From Ostreococcus mediterraneus (Eukaryota; Chlorophyta; Mamiellophyceae; Mamiellales; Bathycoccaceae), in assembly GCA_012295225.1 (NCBI GenBank), contig WMKK01000011.1, positions 459,672 through 523,671 of the forward strand: a stretch of 64,000 nt of DNA, in the 5' to 3' direction. The notes beneath the pieces are model-generated. The model searched no databases, was not told the origin of the DNA, and saw nothing but the letters and a program-made list of their open reading frames with translations. Each line of letters begins with the position of its first letter. Position 1 is the first letter of the stretch. The translations under genes were made by a program, and so were the position numbers. Shown in pieces: positions 57,557-64,000 of the stretch.

Positions 57557-58387
57557 ATGATGACGACGCCGACGCCGACGACGCCGACGACTGCGGTGGC
57601 ACGATGCGTGCACGCACCGTCGACGGCGAACAGAACGCGCGCGCTGCGCGGCGCACCGGTGGCGGCGACGCGACGGCGCGGGACGAGCGCGATTCGCGCG
57701 GGGACGAATTTTGAGCTCTTGTTGCCGGGCGACGACGCGTTTGAGCGCATTTCCGCCAACGCCGCGGCGTCAGACGCCGCGGCGCGCGCGGGGAAACAGA
57801 GGGATGCATCTGCGGTGATCGAGGCGTCGGTTCCGGTGCCGTTGCGCGCGGCGCGTGGGATCATCGCGCGTTGGCGCGTGGATGCGCGCTTTGGACGCAA
57901 GACGGCGGCTACCGACGCGTTGCGCGAATGGGCTCGCGAAATCGCCCCGGCCGCGGGCATCGACCCGGAACGATTTACTTTTTATTCATCCCACATCGGT
58001 GGACGCGATTGTGCGATCGAAATGGAGATTGATGGGTTTGAATCCGTCGGAGAGGTGGATGCGTTTTTCGCGGCTATTCCGCGCGAGGCGCACGCCGAAT
58101 GGACGCGCGCGTTTGCGGAATTTGTCGTCGATGGGAGCACGGAATGGGTCATCATGCGTACCAGCGGCGTTGGATCACCATCACCGCGCGGTGCGCGCAC
58201 GGCGGTGGCGAACGCGCCGCCACGGCCACCGGCAGTGGCGTCGAAACGAGCGACGACGTCGATGGCTGACGTCGACGAAGACGCCCTCGTCGTCGGACAA
58301 ACGCTTCCGGATGGTAGACAAGTCGTCGCGGATTGGAAGGGCGATCCCATGGTGTTAAACCCGGGCGATCGCATGCCGAGGTTTTAA
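57557..58387 (+). CDS. Unrecognised protein with plastid-type N-terminus (276 aa)
   Basis: I do not recognise a family. The first 50 residues are Thr/Ala/Arg-rich (TPTTAVARCVHAPSTANRTR) and transit-like. The body has a small alpha/beta-looking domain with ERFTFYSSHIGGRDCAIEME, FESVGEVDAFFAAIP and TEWVIMRTSG. The alternation suggests a dimeric alpha-beta barrel-type fold, but this is only an impression. A Pro/Ala linker leads to a conserved-looking end, VGQTLPDGRQVVADWKGDPM. The start at 57557 or 57560 touches the divergent neighbour. Confidence 0.65.
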   Translation: MMTTPTPTTPTTAVARCVHAPSTANRTRALRGAPVAATRRRGTSAIRAGTNFELLLPGDDAFERISANAAASDAAARAGKQRDASAVIEASVPVPLRAARGIIARWRVDARFGRKTAATDALREWAREIAPAAGIDPERFTFYSSHIGGRDCAIEMEIDGFESVGEVDAFFAAIPREAHAEWTRAFAEFVVDGSTEWVIMRTSGVGSPSPRGARTAVANAPPRPPAVASKRATTSMADVDEDALVVGQTLPDGRQVVADWKGDPMVLNPGDRMPRF

Positions 58388-58499
58388 TACTGCGATAGCT
58401 TATATTACGTATGTACTCGGTATATATCATCAATAATGTGTGTGTAGAAATAGTACCACGCCTCTTCGGCGCGCGCGCGAGCGGTTAGTCATCAATCAA

Positions 58500-59396
58500 T
58501 CATTGCGTGAGACTGACGAAGAATTCATCCTCCTCCGAACCCGAACTCGGCGACCGCGACACTGGAGAATACGGGTGATGTCGCCCAGGGCGTTCGCACG
58601 TGCGAGGCGCGAGCGGTGGTAATCCAATCCCGGCGTACGCCGCCGCGCCCGCGTCTTGCGACAACGAAATCCCAAATCCGACGGGCGTTCCCGGCGATGA
58701 CATCCCCGGACTCCCTCCGTGTCCACCCGAACCATTCACAATCGCACGCGCGCGCGCTAATCGAATCGCATCCGTCGCTCGTCGACTCCGTGCGATAATC
58801 CTATCCCGCATTCTATTCCTATTCCTCTCTTCGCGCACGGCTTCAGGCGTGAATCCGCGCGGCAACGGTTGCTGACACGTCGGACACTTTTGAATATCAT
58901 GCGCGCGACACTGCACCAAGCAACACTTATGAAACACGTGCCGGCAGGTTAAACCAGTGACGAGATCGTGTTTTTCAGGGTCATCCGACGCCTCGGGGCG
59001 CGTGCGATCGAGCGGTGAATGACACACCGCGCAGTCGCGTTCGCCGTACGCGTACGACGACGACGACTTTGCATCCATAATCGGCGTACTATATCGCAAC
59101 GACGACGCCGAACACGACGACGCCGACGCCGCCGACGATGATGATGATGCCATCGAATACGCCCGACCACCACTCACAGCACCGCCGCCGTTCGGCGTGC
59201 GACGAGGCGTGAGATACATGGCGTCGCGAATCGCATCCGCGAGCGCCTCCGCCGACGCGGCGTCTCCGCCGATATCCAACGACCGCACCGCGCACTCCGG
59301 GGTGTGCATCACTGATGATGGAGAGTACGCATCGCGTCCGGGCGATGACGACGACGTCGCGCGCGGTGGTGGCGTGTGTTGCGCGACGTCCGTCAT
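58500..59396 (-). CDS. RING-H2 finger protein, probable E3 ubiquitin ligase (298 aa)
   Basis: A RING-H2 is at about residues 118-164: CAVC, then CRHVFHKCCL and CPTC, fitting C-x2-C ... C-x-H-x2-H-x2-C ... C-x2-C. Before it is a long Ser/Ala-rich disordered region with an early segment (ALADAIRDAMYLTPRR). After it is a basic helix (REERNRNRMRDRIIARSRR). There is no membrane span. The C-terminus has Gly/Ser/Pro-rich text ending in acidic residues (GSEEDEFFVSLTQ). The ATG at 59396 is used. The substrate is unknown. Confidence 0.8.
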   Translation of the reverse strand: MTDVAQHTPPPRATSSSSPGRDAYSPSSVMHTPECAVRSLDIGGDAASAEALADAIRDAMYLTPRRTPNGGGAVSGGRAYSMASSSSSAASASSCSASSLRYSTPIMDAKSSSSYAYGERDCAVCHSPLDRTRPEASDDPEKHDLVTGLTCRHVFHKCCLVQCRAHDIQKCPTCQQPLPRGFTPEAVREERNRNRMRDRIIARSRRATDAIRLARARAIVNGSGGHGGSPGMSSPGTPVGFGISLSQDAGAAAYAGIGLPPLAPRTCERPGRHHPYSPVSRSPSSGSEEDEFFVSLTQ

Positions 59397-59635
59397 TGAT
59401 TTAAAATCAAATCAAATCCGTCTCGGACGTTGCGACGAAAGATCGTGTGACGGTCGTTTCTCGAGATGATCTTTCGCGCGGCGATACAGAGCGATCGCGT
59501 TAGGGGGTTGTTTTCCACGCGACGATGCGCGCCGCCGCCGTCGTCGTCCGCGTCGTCGCCGAGTGACGTCATCAGCATGATTCCAAATCAAATGTCTGTT
59601 CGCGTCGTCGTTCCCCTATCCACGCGCGCGCGTCG

Positions 59636-60316
59636 TTAATACACGTCACCAAGGAACGACACGTTGAACACGACGGCGAGAAGGGCAAGAAAACACACGA
59701 TGAATGCAATGATGACGCGCGAGGCGTAGACGCAGCGACAGGCGTCGAAGATGGCGACGCACGGCGATGCGAAAGTGTCTCTGACGCGCGCCGTCGATCG
59801 CCGTCGATCGCTGACGCGCGCGCGACTTTGATGTGATGTGCGCGTCGCATCACCGCCGCCACCGTCGTCATCAAAGTCATCGGCGTCGACGATGACGATT
59901 GTATTTTGGCGTTCACCTTCCGCGGCATCTGCCGCCATCGCCGTCGTCGTCGACGTCGACGTCGAGACTCGTCGCGCGAGCGCGCGAGGCGTCGGCAGCG
60001 CGACCATGTCCTCGTGACAGACTTCGCACATTCTCGCGCACTTTGCCCGCCTTTCGTGCGCCTTGGCGCGCACGTACGCATCTCCACACGCAATATGCGC
60101 GCATGCGTGCGTACACGCGCATCCGAGCATCGTCGCCGCGGCGCGGTTGATGTCCGCGCGCGAGACCTGGTCGAGACACACGCGACACGTCCCGATGATG
60201 TCGTCATCATCATCCTCGTCGTCGCGCTCGACGCGGCGCGTGGCGTGCTGTGCGCAGCCTCTGTTACACGCATCGTCGTCGTCGTCGTCACCGTCGTCGT
60301 CATCGCGCGTCGTCAT
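59636..60316 (-). CDS. RING-CH (MARCH-like) membrane protein (226 aa)
   Basis: The Cys/His pattern CRVC, GCACTHACAHIAC, then CARMCEVC fits a RING-variant (RING-CH) domain at about residues 45-100, as found in membrane-bound MARCH-type E3 ligases. The C-terminal region has a strong hydrophobic stretch (VIIAFIVCFLALLAVVFNV) that should span a membrane. The N-terminus is acidic (DDDDGDDDDDD). The frame to 60376 opens with TTG, so the ATG at 60316 is used. It neighbours the RING-H2 gene on the same strand, 239 bp upstream of its start. Confidence 0.72.
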   Translation of the reverse strand: MTTRDDDDGDDDDDDACNRGCAQHATRRVERDDEDDDDDIIGTCRVCLDQVSRADINRAAATMLGCACTHACAHIACGDAYVRAKAHERRAKCARMCEVCHEDMVALPTPRALARRVSTSTSTTTAMAADAAEGERQNTIVIVDADDFDDDGGGGDATRTSHQSRARVSDRRRSTARVRDTFASPCVAIFDACRCVYASRVIIAFIVCFLALLAVVFNVSFLGDVY

Positions 60317-60573
60317 CGCCTCGCCGCGTGGCTGTCGTGTCAGTCGTGCGTCCGAGGCGAGCTCTGGCGAACTCAACCGTCACACGCGCCGCGACGACCG
60401 CGCGACGTCGACCGCGTCCGCGCGGCGCGACGGAGGACGCGCATACGAATGCACGCAATACGAATGCGCGCTCGCGAACGCGCGGTTCGCCCGTCGTCGT
60501 CGTCCATATCGACGTCAACGCGCGAGCCATGCGCGGCATTCATCGGCGGCGCATCGTCGTCAATCAATCAATC

Positions 60574-62949
60574 ATGTCGGACGACGACGGGTTCGTGCTG
60601 AACATCGCGGACGACGACGACGGCGGGCGACGGAAGGTTGGGAATCCTCGCCGCCGCACGGTCGCGCGCGGGTCGAAGAAGGGCTACAGGGGTGGGCAGC
60701 GCGCGGTGCAGCGCGGCGGCGGCGGTGAGGGCGGCGGCGCGGATGCGCGGAATGCCGGTCGCGAAGGGCGCGGTGGCGGTCACGGAGATGGCCAAGGGCG
60801 AGGGAAGGGTCGAATGACGGTGTCGCGCGCACCGGAAGGGTCTCGCGTGGGGGCACGCGCGCGGGGTGATGGTGGGAAGCGTAAGGGGAGCGGCGCGCGC
60901 GACGAGGGCGACGGGAAGCGTCGGCGCGGCGGTAGGGCGAATCAGGCGACATCTCGCGATGATGATGCGTTTGAAGTGGTCAAAGGCGATGGAGGTGATG
61001 TTGGGGATGGTGATGAGGATGGTGGTGCGGCGTCGCTGACGTTTAACCCGCGGGATTGGGCGAGTTTGATGAAGAGCGCGGCGGCGCAAGACGTTGGGTC
61101 GAGTGCGAGAGGCGGTGATGGTGATGACGATGACGGTGAACATGCGTCTAATCGCGCGCGTGTCTTTGGGCGTGAGGCAAAGACATTTGAGGAGTGTGGT
61201 TTACCACCGTCGATGGTGAAGCACTTGACGGAAAATGTTGGGTTTGGCGCGCCGACGAAGGTGCAGGCGCGGACGATACCGCGACTGCTCGCCGGTCGAG
61301 ACGTCTTGGTTCGCGCCGAAACGGGTTCAGGGAAAACATTGAGTTACATAGCACCATTATTTAGCGAGATTGGTGGAATTACACCGCGCGTGACGCGCGA
61401 AGGTGGCACGCGAGGGTTGATTTTAGTGCCCACACGCGAGTTGGCGACGCAAGTCGAGGACACGGCGCGCGCGGTTGGGCGACCGTATCATTGGGTGGTG
61501 ACGAGCTCAATCATGGGTGGTGAGAATCGTGCGAAAGAGAAAGCACGATTGCGCAAGGGCGTGGTGCTTTTGATTGCCACTCCAGGACGTTTACTCGATC
61601 ATTTGCGCATGACGGAGTCGTTCAATGTCGACAATTTGCGATGGCTCGTCCTGGATGAAGCCGATCGATTACTAGATTTAGGATTTGAGGAGGACTTAAA
61701 TGCGATTTTAGGCGAAATTAGTCGTCGCACGGAAAATGCCAGCTTATGCACGGCGCTACTGTCGGCGACACTCACGCCAGGGACAGCAAGGTTAGCAGAG
61801 CGCATGGTGGACCCAGTGACTATTGTCATTGAACCGGAACAGGACGATTTAGAAATCGTCGGCGGTGGCGCTGGGAGTGATAGCGATGAAGATGGCGACG
61901 GGCAAGGTACGATGGATATCGACGGGTTGAAGCGCATGGCAAACATCATGGCTGGCGGCAGTAAAATTCGCATGCCTGAAGGCTTGAACCACACGTCGGT
62001 GGAAGTTTCAATGAAGGCGCGCTTGCCCGCCCTCGCGGGCCTACTCGCGGGATGGATGCAAGGCTCGATTTCCAAAGCTATCGTTTTCTTCTCGTCGTGT
62101 GAATCAGTGGAATATCACTACAAAACCTTGCGCTGGCTTGCGAAAGGAAGCAAAGGGAAGATGGAGGATGATGACGACGCCGCGCAAGGACCGTACGAAA
62201 TTTTCCGCCTTCACGGTATGCTCGCCCAAGGCGAGCGTACGAGCGTATTTAGGAAGTTTGCAGAAACAAAAAGTGGGGTTTTACTGTGCACCGACGTCGG
62301 TGCGCGCGGTTTAGATTTTGTCGGCGTGGGCGCGACTGTTCAAGTGGACCCACCAAACGACGCGACAACGTACGTGCATCGCGTCGGACGCACGGCACGT
62401 CTCGGCTCCAACGGTGAAGCGGTGTTATTCTTACAGCCAAAGGAACACGAGTTCAAGGATGTCTTAGCCGCCGAAGGGGTGAAGTTTAAGGAGGGATCTG
62501 CGGTGGCGATGTTGAACGTGCTTGACGAGGCCAAGAGCGCGTCTGACCGCGACCGATCCATGTTTAAATCCATGCCGCACCTTCATCCAGCGGCGCAGTA
62601 CATGACGAAGAAGCTCATGTCTAAAGTCGCATCGGACAAACCTTACAATACCTTGGCTAAGGATGCGTTCCGCGCGTACGTGCGCGCGTACGCCACTTTT
62701 CCATCAGCGGTGAAGCACATTTTCCACATAAAACGTCTACATCTCGGCCACGTCGCCGCAGCATTCGGCTTAAAAGACCCCCCGCAACTCATCGGGTCCT
62801 CAGCCACCAAAGCCGCGCTCAAGGCTCAAAAAGACGCCGCGAGAAAAAAGCTCAAATCCGACGGCAGAAAAAAGAAGGATGCGCGAGACGCCAAAAAAGC
62901 GAAAAAGCTCGCCCCGCGCGGCGCCTCCTTCGCCCCCATCGGCATGTAA
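60574..62949 (+). CDS. DEAD-box RNA helicase, DDX31/Dbp7-like (791 aa)
   Basis: The protein unwinds pre-rRNA structures in 60S subunit assembly in yeast (Dbp7). Motifs: Q motif with APTKVQARTIP, Walker A AETGSGKT, PTRELA, TPGRLLDHL, DEAD (DEADRLLDLGF), SAT and HRVGRTAR. The text GGENRAKEKARLRKGV is typical of DDX31/Dbp7. The C-terminal DUF4217-type domain reads AFRAYVRAYATFPSAVK and HLGHVAAAFGL. The N-terminal 180 residues are Gly/Arg/Lys-rich and disordered with an RGG-like character. The start is the ATG at 60574 (MSDDDGFVLNIAD); the upstream frame is repeat translation. Confidence 0.92.
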   Translation: MSDDDGFVLNIADDDDGGRRKVGNPRRRTVARGSKKGYRGGQRAVQRGGGGEGGGADARNAGREGRGGGHGDGQGRGKGRMTVSRAPEGSRVGARARGDGGKRKGSGARDEGDGKRRRGGRANQATSRDDDAFEVVKGDGGDVGDGDEDGGAASLTFNPRDWASLMKSAAAQDVGSSARGGDGDDDDGEHASNRARVFGREAKTFEECGLPPSMVKHLTENVGFGAPTKVQARTIPRLLAGRDVLVRAETGSGKTLSYIAPLFSEIGGITPRVTREGGTRGLILVPTRELATQVEDTARAVGRPYHWVVTSSIMGGENRAKEKARLRKGVVLLIATPGRLLDHLRMTESFNVDNLRWLVLDEADRLLDLGFEEDLNAILGEISRRTENASLCTALLSATLTPGTARLAERMVDPVTIVIEPEQDDLEIVGGGAGSDSDEDGDGQGTMDIDGLKRMANIMAGGSKIRMPEGLNHTSVEVSMKARLPALAGLLAGWMQGSISKAIVFFSSCESVEYHYKTLRWLAKGSKGKMEDDDDAAQGPYEIFRLHGMLAQGERTSVFRKFAETKSGVLLCTDVGARGLDFVGVGATVQVDPPNDATTYVHRVGRTARLGSNGEAVLFLQPKEHEFKDVLAAEGVKFKEGSAVAMLNVLDEAKSASDRDRSMFKSMPHLHPAAQYMTKKLMSKVASDKPYNTLAKDAFRAYVRAYATFPSAVKHIFHIKRLHLGHVAAAFGLKDPPQLIGSSATKAALKAQKDAARKKLKSDGRKKKDARDAKKAKKLAPRGASFAPIGM

Positions 62950-63150
62950 CTCAACGCACGTGCGCACTATTTTCTCATTCTTCGTATTTCTAAAGTCATC
63001 GTCCGCGTGGTCGTCACGCATGCGCCATCATCGACGCGAGCCGCGCGCGAGGGGTAAAACGTGTCGACCGACCGCGTCCAGTCAGCACCACACTACCGCA
63101 ACCGATTCCACCCGCACACCCCGTCGCGCGCGACCGCTCGCGTCGCCGCC

Positions 63151-64000
63151 ATGTACGCCGCACCGTCGCGCACATCACTTTCATTCGCGCACCCCACACC
63201 GCGCGCCGCCGCGCGAGGCGACGCGCGGCGCACCGTGCGCGCGAGATTCTCGTCGTCCCGAGGATTGCCGAGGGTCGGTGCCGCGACGCGCGTCGTCGCG
63301 CTCTCTCGCACCGACGCGCGATATGTGCGAACGCACGGCGCGCATAGTCGGCACTTGTCACTCGTTCGCGCGGCTGAAGGCGACGGTGAGGATGAATGTG
63401 ACGCGGAGAACCCGAGCGAGTCGTGCGATTTGGAATTCATGAAGTTGGTGCGCGAGGATGCGGAATCGCCGACGACGGGGTACGCGTTGCAAGCGACGTA
63501 CTTTGGCGTGGCGATGTCGGTGGCGATTGCGTTGTATATAACATTAGGGTTAGGATCAACCACAGCATCGTATGATGCGTGGCGATCACTCGTGGGGGCG
63601 ATGGCGAAGAGTGGGTTCACGGCGGCGTTTGCGTTGATCTTCGTGAGCGAGCTCGGGGACAAGACGTTCTTCATCGCGGCGCTATTAGCGATGCGATTAG
63701 GGCGATTTCGAGTGTTGATAGGGGCGACATCAGCGTTGGCAACGATGACGGTGATTTCAGTTGCGATTGGTCGGGCGTTTCAGAAGCTTCCGAGCGGGTT
63801 GATGACGACGTTACCCGTGGGGGAATACGCCGCCTGCGCGCTCTTGTTGTTTTTTGGGATCAAGACTTTGAAGGAGAGTTTAGAGATTCCAAAGATTGGA
63901 TCCACTCCGGAAGAACACGGCGAACTCGCGGAGGCGACTGAGGTGGTGTGTAAGTCCACCGCACAACGAGGACCGCTCCTCACGGCGTTGGTGGAAACGT
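63151..64000 (+). CDS. GDT1/PAM71-like chloroplast Mn2+/Ca2+ transporter, partial (283 aa to window end)
   Basis: The frame from the ATG at 63151 is open to the end of the window, so the 3' part is missing. The N-terminus (MYAAPSRTSLSFAHPTPRAA...) is a transit-like sequence of about 80 residues. The first UPF0016 repeat is visible with the signature SELGDKTFF. Membrane helices include LQATYFGVAMSVAIALYITL, FTAAFALIFV and YAACALLLFFGIKTLKE. In plants, PAM71 and CMT1 move Mn2+ across the thylakoid and envelope; the yeast homologue Gdt1 and human TMEM165 act in the Golgi. The transit-like start favours the plastid. Confidence 0.88.
   Translation, partial: MYAAPSRTSLSFAHPTPRAAARGDARRTVRARFSSSRGLPRVGAATRVVALSRTDARYVRTHGAHSRHLSLVRAAEGDGEDECDAENPSESCDLEFMKLVREDAESPTTGYALQATYFGVAMSVAIALYITLGLGSTTASYDAWRSLVGAMAKSGFTAAFALIFVSELGDKTFFIAALLAMRLGRFRVLIGATSALATMTVISVAIGRAFQKLPSGLMTTLPVGEYAACALLLFFGIKTLKESLEIPKIGSTPEEHGELAEATEVVCKSTAQRGPLLTALVET

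Noticed and set aside
63543-63555. TTAGGGTTAGG telomere-like motif
   Set aside because: It lies inside the coding frame of the GDT1-like gene and encodes part of a membrane region; only two units, so chance is likely.

Overview
The window is nuclear DNA of a very compact, GC-rich green picoalga. The best fit is a Mamiellales prasinophyte close to Ostreococcus or Bathycoccus. This rests on tight packing (about 40 genes in 64 kb), intergenic spaces often below 150 bp, few introns, and plant-type genes: a WRKY factor, chloroplast copper ATPase, LPA1, a TOC64-like amidase-TPR protein, a SAMTL-like carrier and a PAM71/GDT1-like transporter. One ambiguous base at 20022 points to a draft shotgun assembly. 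No transposon, provirus, CRISPR array, tRNA or rRNA was found.

Layout. 1-9.8 kb: a class I methyltransferase, an RluA-type pseudouridine synthase, an SNM1-type repair nuclease with a BRCT domain, a TKL-like kinase, a secreted trypsin-like protease, LPA1, a degenerate LCMT-like methyltransferase and a NIP30/FAM192A protein. 9.8-22.1 kb: plastid Cu-ATPase, a conserved unknown plastid protein, serine acetyltransferase, Mediator MED12, an amidase-TPR (TOC64-like) protein and a four-exon DHX33-like RNA helicase. 22.4-31.1 kb: organellar bL25, a divergent ribosomal protein pair (eS19/eL29), RPN13, an unknown nuclear-type protein, a SAMTL-like carrier and the lariat debranching enzyme DBR1. 31.2-43.1 kb: SEC24, a K+-dependent Na+/Ca2+ exchanger, a filamin-CCCH-RRM protein, WRKY, a 1.4 kb gap with tandem fold-back repeats, eL38 and NME7. 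43.2-55.5 kb: a SET-domain methyltransferase, TANGO2, a SirB1-like protein, an inositol polyphosphate 5-phosphatase, an oxodicarboxylate-type carrier, cytosolic AspRS and a sphingosine-kinase-like lipid kinase. 55.5-64 kb: three unrecognised proteins, two neighbouring RING-type proteins, the DDX31/Dbp7 helicase and the start of a PAM71/GDT1-like transporter that runs off the window.

Genes lie on both strands in a mostly alternating order with no operon-like logic. The clearest likely co-regulated unit is the divergent eS19/eL29 pair. Seven genes are split: eS19, eL29, eL38, the SAMTL-like carrier, the oxodicarboxylate-type carrier, NME7 and the helicase. I placed their splice sites by reading the sequence against remembered family sequences. 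All introns except those of the helicase are GC-rich, start GTACGT or GTGCGT, and lie near the 5' end; the helicase has three short AT-rich introns. Many long open frames here are GC-driven shadows, and several start at non-ATG codons, so I moved many starts to in-frame ATGs.

I see no clearly new multi-gene system. The best leads are single-gene oddities: SNM1 with a BRCT and SUMO-binding-like motif, an amidase-TPR protein with an apparently intact catalytic triad, a serine acetyltransferase without the usual C-terminal tail, NME7 in a probably non-flagellate lineage, a 5-phosphatase with a Gly/Ala-rich hydrophobic insert, a filamin-CCCH-RRM protein, and a fold-back tandem repeat upstream of eL38.
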